A stretch of 64,000 nucleotides of DNA from Roseovarius indicus (GCF_008728195.1 NZ_CP031598.1:3534001-3598000); one strand, 5' to 3'. Counted from the first letter of the stretch, positions 9,067 through 17,530 are shown. Program-made: numbers and translations. Notes: generated by a model from the letters alone, not told the origin.

Positions 9067-9873
9067 ATGACGGACATCACCACCGGCCTCTACGGAAACG
9101 ACGCGCAACGCAGGCTTCAGGCGGTCTCCCTGGCCTCCCTCGATGCGGCCCGCGCCACGCCCGGCGCCGTCTTCGCCGCCCGCATGCCCGGCACCGACGA
9201 TCCCGACCGGCTCGGCTGGGACCGGATCGCCGCCACCCTGCGCGACCAGGGCGCCATCACCTTCCGCATGATCCCCGCAGACGCCTGCCCCGAAATCGAG
9301 CGCCGCCTCGCCGACATCGGCTGCGAGATCACCTGGTGGGACGTGTTCGACGGCCCCCGCGACGCCATCCTGGCCGCCTGCGACGGCCATCTCGCCAACC
9401 CCCGCGACGACCTCGTCCCGGTTGGGCCACAGGCCGTCGCCGATCCCGGTTTTCTCGAAGAGGTGCAGGCCTTCATGGCCGCCTGCGGCGTCGCCCCCTA
9501 CCCCGCACAGGTGCTCTCGGGCCAGACCGGCCCGGCCACCCTCGCGGTCCTGGCCGATCCCGCCGACGGCTCGATCGCCGCCACCGCCTTCAGTTACTTT
9601 CCCTACAACCGCCACAGCCCGCACCACGCCACGGCCTGGGCCGGCCTCGTCACCGTCCGCGAGGATATGCGCAAACGCGGCGTCGGCCTCCGCGTCAACG
9701 CTCTCGCCCTCAAGGCGGCGGTCACGCAGCTCGGCGCCGGCCGGGTGCAGCAATACGCCCGCACGCGCAACATCGCCTCCTGCCGGATGATCGAACGCTG
9801 CGGCCTGCGCCTGCGGCCCGGCGCCAGATCAGGCATCGCCCAGCCCGCCGGCGCCCAAAGCTTCACGCGCTGA
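9067..9873 (+). CDS. GNAT family N-acetyltransferase
   Basis: This protein of 268 residues has its GNAT fold in the C-terminal half. Motif A is seen as AGLVTVREDMRKRGVGLRVN (acetyl-CoA loop RKRGVG), followed by RVQQYARTRNIASCRMIERC, the motif B region with the usual N..S..M...CG pattern. The N-terminal half (about 130 residues) is not a domain I recognise and may be a degenerate first GNAT repeat. The ATG at 9067 is the first start with the right reading. The gene appears monocistronic and converges with the pirin gene. The substrate is unknown. Confidence 0.82.
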   Translation: MTDITTGLYGNDAQRRLQAVSLASLDAARATPGAVFAARMPGTDDPDRLGWDRIAATLRDQGAITFRMIPADACPEIERRLADIGCEITWWDVFDGPRDAILAACDGHLANPRDDLVPVGPQAVADPGFLEEVQAFMAACGVAPYPAQVLSGQTGPATLAVLADPADGSIAATAFSYFPYNRHSPHHATAWAGLVTVREDMRKRGVGLRVNALALKAAVTQLGAGRVQQYARTRNIASCRMIERCGLRLRPGARSGIAQPAGAQSFTR

Positions 9874-9902
9874 CCGGCGTCACGCCCGGCGGCCGGCACG
9901 CC

Positions 9903-10838
9903 CTAGCCGGGCAGCGGAATGAACTCCGCGTCATCCCCGGGCGGCAGCGTGAACCGCCCATGGGCCCAGTCGCCCTCGGCCCAGGCCGCCTTCGCCGCCG
10001 TGATCTTCTCCTCGCTCGAGGCCACGAAATTCCACCAGATATAGCGCGGCCCGTTCAGAGTCTCGCCGCCCAGCGCCATCAGCCGCGCGCCCTGCGAACC
10101 GGCCTTCAGCGTGATCGCGTCGCCGGGGCGGAACACCATCATCCGGCCCGCCTCGAAACTCTCGCCCGCCACCTCGACGGCGCCTTGCGTGACATAGACG
10201 CCCCGATCCTCGTGATCCTCCGGCAGCGGCAGCATCGCGCCCGGCTCCATCACCACGTCGGCATAGAACATGTCCGAAAACGTCCCCACCGGCGCCCGCT
10301 CGCCCCAACCGCGCCCCATGATCAGCCGCAGCCGCTTGCCCTCGCCCTCGAGCTCCGGCAGCGCCTCCGCCCCGTGATGCTCGAAACTGGCGGCACGCTC
10401 CTCTTCGGTCTCGGGCAGGGCCACCCAGGTCTGGATGCCGAAAAGCCGGCTTTCGCCTCGCCTCGTCGCCGCACTCGTCCGCTCCGAATGGGTCACGCCC
10501 TCGCCCGCCACCATCCAGTTCACCTCGCCCGGATAGATCATCTGATGCGTGCCCAGGCTGTCGCGGTGCTCGAACTCGCCGTCGTAAAGATAGGTCACCG
10601 TCCCCAGCCCGATATGCGGGTGCGGGCGCACGTCGATACCCTCGCCGGTCAGGAACTCGGCCGGGCCCATCTGGTCGAAGAAGATGAACGGGCCCACCAT
10701 CTGCCGCTTGGGCGCGGGCAACGCCCGGCGCACCTCGAACCCGCCGATATCCCGGGCGCGCGGCACGATCAGCGTCTCGATATCGTCCAGCTTGCCGGCC
10801 TCGGGGCAGCCCGGCTCCAGGCCGGGATTCCAGCTCAT
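9903..10838 (-). CDS. Pirin family protein
   Basis: This protein of 311 residues is a bicupin pirin. The N-terminal cupin holds the metal site HPHIGLGTVTYLYDGEFEHRD and the downstream EGVTHSERT, giving the usual His/His/His/Glu set. The C-terminal half ends with the pirin-typical GPRYIWWNFVASS. Pirins are nuclear cofactors in eukaryotes and quercetin-dioxygenase-like or redox-linked proteins in bacteria; the role here is not known. The start ATG at 10838 overlaps the stop of the upstream GNAT gene (ATGA), so the two are co-translated. Confidence 0.92.
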   Translation of the reverse strand: MSWNPGLEPGCPEAGKLDDIETLIVPRARDIGGFEVRRALPAPKRQMVGPFIFFDQMGPAEFLTGEGIDVRPHPHIGLGTVTYLYDGEFEHRDSLGTHQMIYPGEVNWMVAGEGVTHSERTSAATRRGESRLFGIQTWVALPETEEERAASFEHHGAEALPELEGEGKRLRLIMGRGWGERAPVGTFSDMFYADVVMEPGAMLPLPEDHEDRGVYVTQGAVEVAGESFEAGRMMVFRPGDAITLKAGSQGARLMALGGETLNGPRYIWWNFVASSEEKITAAKAAWAEGDWAHGRFTLPPGDDAEFIPLPG

Positions 10839-11143
10839 CCCGCCTCTCCCTTCGAGGCCGAGCGGTTCAGCACGTCGCTCCATTCCGGATGACGCCGGAA
10901 CTGCGCCGCGGCGAACGGGCAGAGCGGCAGGATCGACCTGTCGCTCTCCCGCGCCATCTCGACGGCGTATTCCACCATCGCCAGCCCGACCCCCTGCCCG
11001 CGATAGACATCCGGCACCTCGGTGTGGTCGATGATGATCAGCCGCTCGCCGGCTGCCGAATAGGTCATCTCGGCCAAAGGCCCGATCCCGATCTTCGCGG
11101 TGACCTTGCCCTTGCTGCCGTCGATGTGATGTTCAATGTCCAT
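10835..11143 (-). CDS. Small GNAT (Acetyltransf_CG type) protein
   Basis: This is a minimal acetyltransferase-like protein of 102 residues. The acetyl-CoA loop region is DHTEVPDVYRGQGVGLAMVE and the C-terminal part IlPLCPFAAAQFRRHPEW matches the small YjdJ-like family. The ATG at 11143 gives the family length; an in-frame extension upstream is cysteine-rich and probably not translated. It heads a two-gene unit with pirin. Proteins of this type lack a defined substrate. Confidence 0.88.
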   Translation of the reverse strand: MDIEHHIDGSKGKVTAKIGIGPLAEMTYSAAGERLIIIDHTEVPDVYRGQGVGLAMVEYAVEMARESDRSILPLCPFAAAQFRRHPEWSDVLNRSASKGEAG

Positions 11144-11347
11144 GTCTGCTGCGCCCTTTTCGCCAACATGCTCCCCCCATACACATGAGGTAACACAGGA
11201 ACGGCAAAGCTCAATCACACATGCCGCGCATTGGCTGTGCATTGCCGATGGATTACCGGACCGGCGGCCGGTTTGCCGATTGGCAGGCGCCCCGGCCCCG
11301 CCTAACCTGCCCCGGCACCACCCAGGCACCAGCAAGAGACAGCCCGC

Positions 11348-12085
11348 ATGACCGGCCTCCTCCCCCGCGACGACACCCTCTACGACCCGGCCTTCGTCGC
11401 GGGCCTCTTCGACCGCTGCGCCTCCAACTATCGCTGGTGGAGTGCAATCAGCTCCTTCGGCTTCACCTATATCTGGCGCCGGCAATGCGTGCGGCTCCTG
11501 CCCCGACCCGGCCCGGGCGCGGTCATCGTCGACCTGATGGCCGGCACGGGCGAGCTCTGGCCGCACCTCCTGCGCCATGCCCCCGACCTCGCCACCATCA
11601 CCGCGCTCGACATCTCGCACGGCATGCACCTGCACGCGGTCGACCGCCTGCACAGCGCCCGTGCCACCCGCATCACCCATATCGAGGCCGACGCGCTCAC
11701 CACCGACCTCCCCGAACACCACGCCGACCTGCTCACCGCCTCCTTCGGCCTGAAAACCTTCTCCCCCGAGCAACAGGCCATCCTCGCCCGCCAGATCGCC
11801 CGCCTCCTCAAACCCGGCGGCCATTTCGCCCTGATCGAGGCCTCCGACCCCCACGGCTGGGCCCTGCGCCCGCTCTACCGCGCCTATATCGACCGCGTCC
11901 TGCCGCTGATCGAACGCCTCTTCCTGCGCGGCGCGCAGGATTTCACCATGCTCGGCCCCTACACCCGCAATTTCCGCGACTGCACGCACATGGCCGCGGC
12001 GCTGCGTGCCGAAGGCCTCACCGTCACGTTCCACCGCCATTTCTTCGGCTGCGCCACCAGCGTCTCGGGCCACAAACCCGCCTGA
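11348..12085 (+). CDS. Class I SAM-dependent methyltransferase (UbiE-like)
   Basis: This cytoplasmic enzyme of 245 residues has the SAM-binding motif I VDLMAGTGELWP at about residues 59-70, the acidic end of strand 2 TALDIS, and the post-motif region RLLKPGGHFALIEAS typical of UbiE/COQ5 relatives. The N-terminus LYDPAFVAGLFDRCASNYRWW also resembles that group. The gene stands alone and converges with the LysE-type exporter gene. The methyl acceptor is unknown; a quinone or lipid is possible by homology but not shown. Confidence 0.87.
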   Translation: MTGLLPRDDTLYDPAFVAGLFDRCASNYRWWSAISSFGFTYIWRRQCVRLLPRPGPGAVIVDLMAGTGELWPHLLRHAPDLATITALDISHGMHLHAVDRLHSARATRITHIEADALTTDLPEHHADLLTASFGLKTFSPEQQAILARQIARLLKPGGHFALIEASDPHGWALRPLYRAYIDRVLPLIERLFLRGAQDFTMLGPYTRNFRDCTHMAAALRAEGLTVTFHRHFFGCATSVSGHKPA

Positions 12086-12090
12086 CGCCC

Positions 12091-12684
12091 TCACATCCAG
12101 ATCAGCTTGCCGGCAATCGCCCACATGGTCAGCCCGACGATCAGGTCCAGCACCCGCCAGCTTCCCGGCCGCCGGAACACCGGCGCAAGCACCCGCGCGC
12201 CATAGCCCAGCCCGAAGAAGAAGACGAAACTGGCACTCACCGCCCCCGCGCCGAACCCCAGCTTGTCCGCGTATTGCGCACTCACGGACCCCAACAGCAC
12301 CACCGTATCCAAATACACATGCGGGTTGAGCCAGGTCAGCGCCAGGCAGGTCAACAGCGCCGCCCGCAACCCGGCCTTGCCCTCGCCCGCCTCCAGCACC
12401 TCGCCACCCTTCCACGCGGCCCATAACGTCCTCGCCCCGTACCACAGCAGGAACGCCGCGCCCCCGAACCGCATCACGCCCTCCAGCCCCGGCACCGCCT
12501 TGGCCAGCGCCCCGAACCCGGCCACGCCCGCCGCGATCAGCACCGCATCCGACAGCGCACAGGTCAGGCAAACCGCGAAGACATGCGCGTTCCTGAGTCC
12601 CTGCCGCAGGACAAACGCATTCTGCGCCCCGATCGCCAGGATCAGCGAAAACCCCAGCGCGAACCCCGCGATATATGCCTGCAT
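12091..12684 (-). CDS. LysE/ArgO-type amino acid exporter
   Basis: This membrane protein of 197 residues has six hydrophobic segments and the LysE landmark GFSLILAIGAQNAFVLRQGLR near the N-terminus, with TWLNPHVYLDTVVLLG in the fifth segment region. LysE/ArgO proteins export lysine or arginine. It is divergent from an ArgP-like LysR gene, with 90 bases between the starts, the arrangement known for argO-argP and lysE-lysG. The start ATG at 12684 gives the standard N-terminus. Arginine or lysine export is inferred from the pair. Confidence 0.93.
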   Translation of the reverse strand: MQAYIAGFALGFSLILAIGAQNAFVLRQGLRNAHVFAVCLTCALSDAVLIAAGVAGFGALAKAVPGLEGVMRFGGAAFLLWYGARTLWAAWKGGEVLEAGEGKAGLRAALLTCLALTWLNPHVYLDTVVLLGSVSAQYADKLGFGAGAVSASFVFFFGLGYGARVLAPVFRRPGSWRVLDLIVGLTMWAIAGKLIWM

Positions 12685-12774
12685 GCCTGTCCCCTGCTCC
12701 AAATGCTTGACCGGCCTAGCCGCGCGGACAACATTACGCAAACGAATGATTCTACTCCTGCATCAGGACAGCTA

Positions 12775-13662
12775 ATGCAATTCGACCCCGCCCAGCTCGC
12801 CGCCCTCTCCGCCGTCCTGCGCCACGGCGGCTTCGAAGCGGCGGCCGTCGACCTCGGCCTCACCCAGTCCGCCGTCTCGCAACGCATCAAGGCGCTCGAA
12901 ACCCGCGCCGGGGCCCAGCTCGTGACGCGGGCCAAACCCTGCACCGGCACCGAACTCGGCCGCCGCCTCGCCGCCCATGCCGACCAGATCGCCCTGCTCG
13001 AATCGCAGCTCGCGGGCGACCTCTCAGCCCGCGCGCCCGCGCCCCAAACCCGCATCCGCCTGGCGCTGCCCGCCGACAGCCTCGCCACCTGGTTCCTCGA
13101 CGCGCTGAGCGACCTGCCCGACCACCTCTTCGAGCTCTCCATCGACGACCAGGACCATTCCGCCGACTGGCTCCGCCGCGGCGAAGTTCTGGGCGCCGTC
13201 ACCGCCCAGCCCGACCCGGCGCCGGGCTGCGACGCCATCCCCTTGGGCGCGCTGCCTTACGTCGCCACCGCCAGCCCCGCCTTCCTCGCCCGCCACTTCC
13301 CCTCGGGCGTCACGGCCGAGGCGCTGGCCCACGCCCCCATGCTCCGCTTCAACCCCAAGGACCGCCTGCAACATCTCTGGATCGAAAAGGTGACCGGCAC
13401 CCGCCTCTCCCCGCCAACCCACGGCCTGCCCTCGTCGGAAGGCTTCGTGCAGGCCTGCCGCCTCGGCATCGGCTGGGGCGTGAACCCGCTGGCTCTCGTC
13501 GCGGACGACCTCGCCACGGGCCGCCTCGCGGCGCTGGTCGACGCCACCCGCATCGAAACGCCCCTCTACTGGCAGACCCCGCGCCTGATGGCCCCCGCGC
13601 TGGCCGCCCTGACGAGGGCGGTCAGGCGCGCGGCCCGGACCCATCTGGCAACTCTGGACTAA
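12775..13662 (+). CDS. LysR regulator of the ArgP/LysG type
   Basis: This regulator of 295 residues has an N-terminal winged helix (about residues 4-62, with AAAVDLGLTQSAVSQRIKAL) and a C-terminal effector domain. The N-terminal MQFDPAQLAALSAVLRHGGF and the overall sequence match ArgP (IciA) and LysG proteins. These activate a divergent exporter gene when lysine or arginine accumulates. The divergent LysE-type gene supports that role. The ATG at 12775 is preferred over an upstream in-frame start inside the exporter's 5' region. Confidence 0.92.
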   Translation: MQFDPAQLAALSAVLRHGGFEAAAVDLGLTQSAVSQRIKALETRAGAQLVTRAKPCTGTELGRRLAAHADQIALLESQLAGDLSARAPAPQTRIRLALPADSLATWFLDALSDLPDHLFELSIDDQDHSADWLRRGEVLGAVTAQPDPAPGCDAIPLGALPYVATASPAFLARHFPSGVTAEALAHAPMLRFNPKDRLQHLWIEKVTGTRLSPPTHGLPSSEGFVQACRLGIGWGVNPLALVADDLATGRLAALVDATRIETPLYWQTPRLMAPALAALTRAVRRAARTHLATLD

Positions 13663-13665
13663 CCC

Positions 13666-13687
13666 GCCCCGGCCCCCGAGCCGGGGC
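13666..13687 (+). terminator. GC hairpin after the ArgP-type gene
   Basis: GCCCCGGC/GCCGGGGC forms an eight-pair stem starting four bases after the stop codon. No U-run follows, so termination is only suggested. Confidence 0.5.
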
Positions 13688-13842
13688 CTCACCCCCCTCT
13701 CAGCCCATCCCGCCGGGCGAGCGCCGGCCCGTGGGTAGGCGCTGCAACGCTGGTGACTGGCAATTTATGGCGCCAGGTACATGCTGACTAAGAAAACTCA
13801 CACTACACCCGCAAAAGCGCCTCCCCGCCGGGACGGCGTCGT

Positions 13843-13863
13843 CCATTGGGCTTGAACCAATGG
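13843..13863. repeat. Hairpin repeat with T-loop-like loop (copy 1)
   Basis: On the minus strand this is CCATTGG-TTCAAGC-CCAATGG: a seven-pair stem with a seven-base loop. The loop fits the tRNA T-loop consensus TTCRANY. An identical 21-base copy, with the same GCGC after it on the plus strand, is at 17531-17551. Confidence 0.8.
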
Positions 13864-13951
13864 CGCCTCAATGAACGACCGCTCGCCCGGCGCCGCGCCA
13901 AGGCGCGGCTCTGTTCCGGGCGTGTGCCATACCCCAACCCGCGTCCCAACC

Positions 13952-13973
13952 CGTAGGGTGGGTGAAACCCACC
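13952..13973. repeat. GTAGGGTGGG repeat (copy 1)
   Basis: GTAGGGTGGGTGAAACCCAC contains the dyad GGTGGGT/ACCCACC. A copy identical over at least 21 bases is at 32854-32875, and a pair of relatives in inverted orientation lies at 26652-26718. Similar short palindromic repeats are known in many bacteria. Confidence 0.8.
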
Positions 13974-14136
13974 TCCCGACCTCCCGACTTCCCCCGGTTG
14001 ACACCCAACCCCGAACCCACCACACTCCCCCTCACGACCATTTCAAACCCACCATTTTCAAAGCAACACATTTCAACTCGCGCCCCTCCGGGCTCACCCC
14101 GACCGGCGCACCCCCATTCAAACAAGGAGATTCCCC

Positions 14137-14505
14137 ATGTCCCTCGTATCCAGAACCGTCTCCACCGGCTTCGATATCGCCAAATCCATCGCCCTCCTCG
14201 CCTTCCTCTCGATCCCGACCGAAAGCCGTGCCGACGACATGAGCCTCTGCATCTCGCTCGACCGGGTATGGGGCGACAAGTGCAACCGGAACGACTCGCT
14301 GCACATCATCGTCACCAACAACTGCCCCTCCGCGACCTTCATCAAGATGTGCATCGAAGAGAAGGATGGCGGCTGGTCCTGCGGCACCGACAACAACCTG
14401 AGACGCGGCGACACCAACCGCGGCTTCTGGGCCTGCAGCGCCACCGGCGACTACACCTACGCCGCCTGCACCGGCGGCTATGGCGAATGCGGGTTCAAAC
14501 GGTAA
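14137..14505 (+). CDS. Small secreted eight-cysteine protein, unknown function
   Basis: This protein of 122 residues follows a strong ribosome site (AAGGAG, spacing eight). A hydrophobic segment at about residues 17-27 and a likely cut near ESRADD indicate export. The mature part of about 88 residues has eight cysteines (near LCISL, DKCNRN, NNCPS, KMCIEE, SCGTD, WACSA, AACTG, ECGFKR), enough for four disulfides. Aromatic and glycine residues gather at the end (GDYTYAACTGGYGECG). I do not recognise the family. It is flanked by repeat-rich spacers and stands alone. Confidence 0.75.
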   Translation: MSLVSRTVSTGFDIAKSIALLAFLSIPTESRADDMSLCISLDRVWGDKCNRNDSLHIIVTNNCPSATFIKMCIEEKDGGWSCGTDNNLRRGDTNRGFWACSATGDYTYAACTGGYGECGFKR

Positions 14506-14632
14506 CGGGGTTCGGGTGGGGGCCACCCCGCCCGGTCACCGGCCCTTGCGGAAACACCCCTGGGCGGGTGCCGCCGACGAACTTCCCACCTGTCGCCATA
14601 AGGGGGGGGTGCCAGCCCACCGCCAACCACCT

Positions 14633-14677
14633 CGAATTCTTGAAAAGAATTCGATCCGATATCTTTTCAAGATATCG
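14633..14677. repeat. Palindrome array D (two hairpins with complementary loops)
   Basis: 14633-14653 has arms CGAATTCTT around GAA; 14657-14677 has arms CGATATCTT around TTC. The 11-base core of the second (TCTTTTCAAGA) is the exact reverse complement of the core of the first (TCTTGAAAAGA), and the same core occurs in array A at 6708-6718. The two loops could pair with each other. Confidence 0.8.
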
Positions 14678-14734
14678 CCCCACCACGACGCCCCGGCGCA
14701 TTACCACTCGGACGAAAACCTCCGGCGTCCATTC

Positions 14735-14779
14735 GCACCGACGCAATACCGACAAAATACCGACGTTATACCGACGTTG
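14735..14779. repeat. 45-bp element of tandem 11-mers (copy 1)
   Basis: On the minus strand four units beginning GTCGGT follow each other with an 11-base period (GTCGGTATAAC, then GTCGGTATTTT, then GTCGGTATTGC, then GTCGGTGC). The same 45 bases occur at 59627-59671. Both copies lie shortly downstream of a minus-strand gene (yebC here, metZ there). Confidence 0.88.
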
Positions 14780-14799
14780 AAAATCGGCCCATAGCCAAC

Positions 14800-14825
14800 A
14801 AAAACGGCGCCCCGCGGGGCGCCGT
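14800..14825 (-). terminator. Intrinsic terminator of yebC
   Basis: The perfect stem ACGGCGCCCC/GGGGCGCCGT (14804-14825) is followed on the minus strand by five U. It lies 27 bases after the yebC stop. Confidence 0.9.
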
Positions 14826-14851
14826 CCAGAACCACGTCGATTGCCCGGAAT

Positions 14852-15601
14852 TTACTCCGCCGCAAGCTGCGCCATCACCTCGTCGGACGCCTCGAAATTC
14901 GTGGTCACGCGCTGCACGTCGTCATCGTCCTCCAGCGCGTCGATCAGCTTCATCAGCTTCTCCATCCCCTCGAAATCCATCTCGGTCGTGGTGGTCGGCT
15001 TCCAGACCAGCTTGGTCGATTCACTCTCGCCCAGCTCGGCCTCCAGCGCGTTGGACACGTCGTTCAGATCGGTGTCGGCACACCAGATCGTGTGGCCATC
15101 CTCACTACTCTCCACATCCTCTGCCCCGGCCTCGATCGCGGCCATCATCACCGTATCGGCATCGCCCACATCCGCCGGATAGACCACCTCGCCCTTGCGC
15201 TCGAACATGAACCCGACCGACCCGGTCTCCCCAAGGTTGCCGCCATTCTTGGTGAAGGTCGAGCGCACGTTGCTGGCAGTCCGGTTCCGGTTGTCCGTCA
15301 TCGCCTCGACGATCACCGCCACGCCGTTGGGGCCATAGCCCTCATAGCGCACTTCCTCGTAATCCTCGCCCTCACCGCCGATCGCCTTCTTGATCGCCCG
15401 GTCGATATTGTCATTCGGCATCGACTGCGATTTCGCCTGCTTCACCACCAGCCTCAGCCGCGGGTTCTTCTCGGGATCCGGGTCGCCCATCTTGGCGGCC
15501 ACGGTGATCTCCTTGGAAAGCTTCGAGAAAAGCTTGGCCCGCACGGCGTCCTGCCGCCCCTTGCGATGCTGGATGTTTGCCCATTTGGAATGGCCGGCCA
15601 T
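14852..15601 (-). CDS. yebC: YebC/PmpR family protein
   Basis: This cytoplasmic protein of 249 residues begins with the family signature [18 protein letters not shown] and contains [18 protein letters not shown] text ([15 protein letters not shown]), [18 protein letters not shown] and the C-terminal [14 protein letters not shown]. YebC/TACO1 proteins are described as transcription regulators and, in more recent work, as translation factors that relieve ribosome stalling. The gene is monocistronic with a terminator and is divergent from an SLC13 permease gene. Confidence 0.96.
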   Translation of the reverse strand: MAGHSKWANIQHRKGRQDAVRAKLFSKLSKEITVAAKMGDPDPEKNPRLRLVVKQAKSQSMPNDNIDRAIKKAIGGEGEDYEEVRYEGYGPNGVAVIVEAMTDNRNRTASNVRSTFTKNGGNLGETGSVGFMFERKGEVVYPADVGDADTVMMAAIEAGAEDVESSEDGHTIWCADTDLNDVSNALEAELGESESTKLVWKPTTTTEMDFEGMEKLMKLIDALEDDDDVQRVTTNFEASDEVMAQLAAE

Positions 15602-15723
15602 TTATGCTCTCCGTCAGATGTCAGTTGCTCGGCACGTCTATAAATCACCCCCCGCCTGCCCCGCAAGCCGGTTGCGTTCATGCCATGAATACGATTGGCT
15701 GCATCTATTCTTGGAGGCGCCCC

Positions 15724-17496
15724 GTGACAACCGACCAGATCATCCTTTTCTCGCTCTTCGGCGGGGTCTTCGCCCTGCTGCTCTGGGGGCGCTACCGTTA
15801 TGATATCGTGGCGTTTTCGGCCCTGCTGATCGGCGTGGTCCTGGGCGTCGTCCCCACCGAAGAGGCCTTCTCGGGCTTCGGCCACCCCGCCACGATCATC
15901 GTGGCGCTGGTGCTGGTGGTCTCGGCCGGGCTCGTCCGCTCGGGCGCGGTGCACCTCATCACCCGCACCATGGTCGACAGCTCCCGCAACCTCGGCTCCC
16001 ACATCGCGCTCATGGGCGGCATCGGCGGCGTGCTCTCGGCCTTCATGAACAACGTCGCAGCCCTGGCCCTCCTGATGCCCGTCGACATCCAGACCGCCCG
16101 CAAGGCCAAGCGCGCGGCGGGGCTCAGCCTGATGCCGCTCTCCTTCGCCACCATCCTGGGCGGCATGGCCACGCTGATCGGCACGCCCCCCAACATCATC
16201 ATCGCCTCGATCCGCGAAGAATCCCTCGGCGAACCCTTCGCCATGTTCGACTTCGCCCCCGTGGGCGCGGTCACGGCCGCTGCGGGCCTCCTGTTCGTCG
16301 CGCTCGTCGGCTGGCGGCTCATCCCGCAGCGCGAGGATACCGTGCTCGAAGCCTCCGAGATCGCCGATTACATCGCCGAGCTCACCATCCCCGAAGGCTC
16401 GGACCTGATCGGAAAGCGCCTGATCGAACTGGAAGAAACCGCCAACAAGACGGACGTCGCCCTGCTCGGCGTGATCCGCGACGGCAAGCGCCGCTACGGC
16501 ACGGCCATCAACACCCTGCTCAAGGAAGGCGACGCGCTGGTGCTCGAGGCCAAGCCGGACGCGCTTGACGAATTCCGCTCCTCCCTCTCGCTCGCCTTCT
16601 CCGACAAGCAGCGCGAAGACCGACTCCGGGCCGAGGGCGACGGGCTCGACATCGTCGAGGTCGTGGTGCCCCAATCCTCCCGCCTCGTCGGCCGAACCGC
16701 CCAGAACGTGGGGCTCCACTGGCGCCAACACTCGGTGCTGATGGGCATCTCGCGACAGGGCCGCAAGATCACCAGCCAGGTCCGCAACACCACCATCCAG
16801 GCGGGCGACATCCTGCTGCTGCTGGTGCCCAAGGCCACCGGTAACGACGTGACCGAATGGCTGGGCGCCCTGCCGCTGGCCGATCGCGGGCTTTCGGTGA
16901 CACAGGACAACAAGACTTGGCTCGCCATCGGCCTTTTCGGCGCGGCGGTCGGGGCGGCCTCGGTGGGGCTGCTCTACCTGCCCATCGCGCTGGGGCTGGT
17001 GGTGATGGCCTACGTGCTCACCCGCATCGTGCCTTTGAACGAGCTCTACACCCATATTGAATGGCCTGTCGTGGTGCTGCTGGGCTCGATGATCCCCCTC
17101 GGCGCGGCGCTGGAAGACGTGGGCGGCCCCGAGCTGATCGCCGGCGGCCTCGTGGCGCTGACCGAAGGCATGCCCGCCTGGGTCATCCTCACCGTGCTGA
17201 TGATCGTCACGATGAGCCTGTCCGACGTGCTCAACAACACCGCCACCACCATCGTGGCCGCGCCGGTGGGCATCCAGATGGCCGAGGGGCTTGGCGTCTC
17301 GCCCGACCCGTTCCTGATGGCCGTGGCGGTCGCCGCCTCCTCGGCCTTCCTCACGCCCATCGGGCACAAGAACAATACGCTCATCCTCGGGCCTGGCGGC
17401 TACAAGTTCTCCGACTATTGGCGCATGGGGCTGCCCCTCGAGGTGCTGGTCGTTGCCGTCTCGATCCCGGCGATCCTGCTCTTCTGGCCGCTCTGA
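15724..17496 (+). CDS. SLC13 family permease with internal RCK_C (TrkA-C) domains, paralog 1
   Basis: This inner-membrane protein of about 590 residues has a first block of hydrophobic helices (about 1-190), a soluble middle with two TrkA-C-like domains (about 215-300 and 320-395: IPEGSDLIGKRLIELEE and VVVPQSSRLVGRTAQNVG) and a second helical block. SLC13 landmarks are NNVAALALLMP with LIGTPPNIIIA and the repeat-related LNNTATTIVAAP. Such proteins carry dicarboxylates, sulfate or other anions. The GTG at 15724 is chosen because GGAGG lies six bases before it. A paralog of the same architecture lies at 20439. Confidence 0.9.
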   Translation: MTTDQIILFSLFGGVFALLLWGRYRYDIVAFSALLIGVVLGVVPTEEAFSGFGHPATIIVALVLVVSAGLVRSGAVHLITRTMVDSSRNLGSHIALMGGIGGVLSAFMNNVAALALLMPVDIQTARKAKRAAGLSLMPLSFATILGGMATLIGTPPNIIIASIREESLGEPFAMFDFAPVGAVTAAAGLLFVALVGWRLIPQREDTVLEASEIADYIAELTIPEGSDLIGKRLIELEETANKTDVALLGVIRDGKRRYGTAINTLLKEGDALVLEAKPDALDEFRSSLSLAFSDKQREDRLRAEGDGLDIVEVVVPQSSRLVGRTAQNVGLHWRQHSVLMGISRQGRKITSQVRNTTIQAGDILLLLVPKATGNDVTEWLGALPLADRGLSVTQDNKTWLAIGLFGAAVGAASVGLLYLPIALGLVVMAYVLTRIVPLNELYTHIEWPVVVLLGSMIPLGAALEDVGGPELIAGGLVALTEGMPAWVILTVLMIVTMSLSDVLNNTATTIVAAPVGIQMAEGLGVSPDPFLMAVAVAASSAFLTPIGHKNNTLILGPGGYKFSDYWRMGLPLEVLVVAVSIPAILLFWPL

Positions 17497-17530
17497 TCCG
17501 CACCGTCAGGAGTGGGGGCCAGCCCCGCCG

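Larger units (their letters stand above)
13663..14136. other. Gene-free spacer with three repeat elements
   Basis: This 474-base spacer holds a GC hairpin just after the LysR stop (13666-13687), the T-loop-like hairpin repeat at 13843-13863 and the GTAGGGTGGG repeat at 13952-13973. A shift to A-rich sequence from 14030 leads to a strong ribosome site (AAGGAG, 14123-14128) for the small secreted protein. No further gene is seen. Confidence 0.65.
14506..14851. other. Gene-free spacer with palindrome pair, 11-mer repeat and terminator
   Basis: This 346-base spacer between convergent genes holds palindrome array D (14633-14677), the 45-bp tandem 11-mer element (14735-14779) and the terminator of yebC (14800-14825). 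A run of nine G lies near 14602. No gene is seen. Confidence 0.7.

Noticed and set aside
10889..12571. Very long minus-strand frame through the methyltransferase gene and into the LysE-type gene
   Set aside because: Only its last 102 codons (the small GNAT) match a family. The rest is the shadow of two confirmed genes on either strand.
13843..13863. A tRNA gene at the T-loop-like hairpin
   Set aside because: No acceptor, D or anticodon arm could be built from the flanking sequence at either copy.
14735..14779. CRISPR array
   Set aside because: The units are 11 bases with no spacers of constant length, and no cas gene is in the window.
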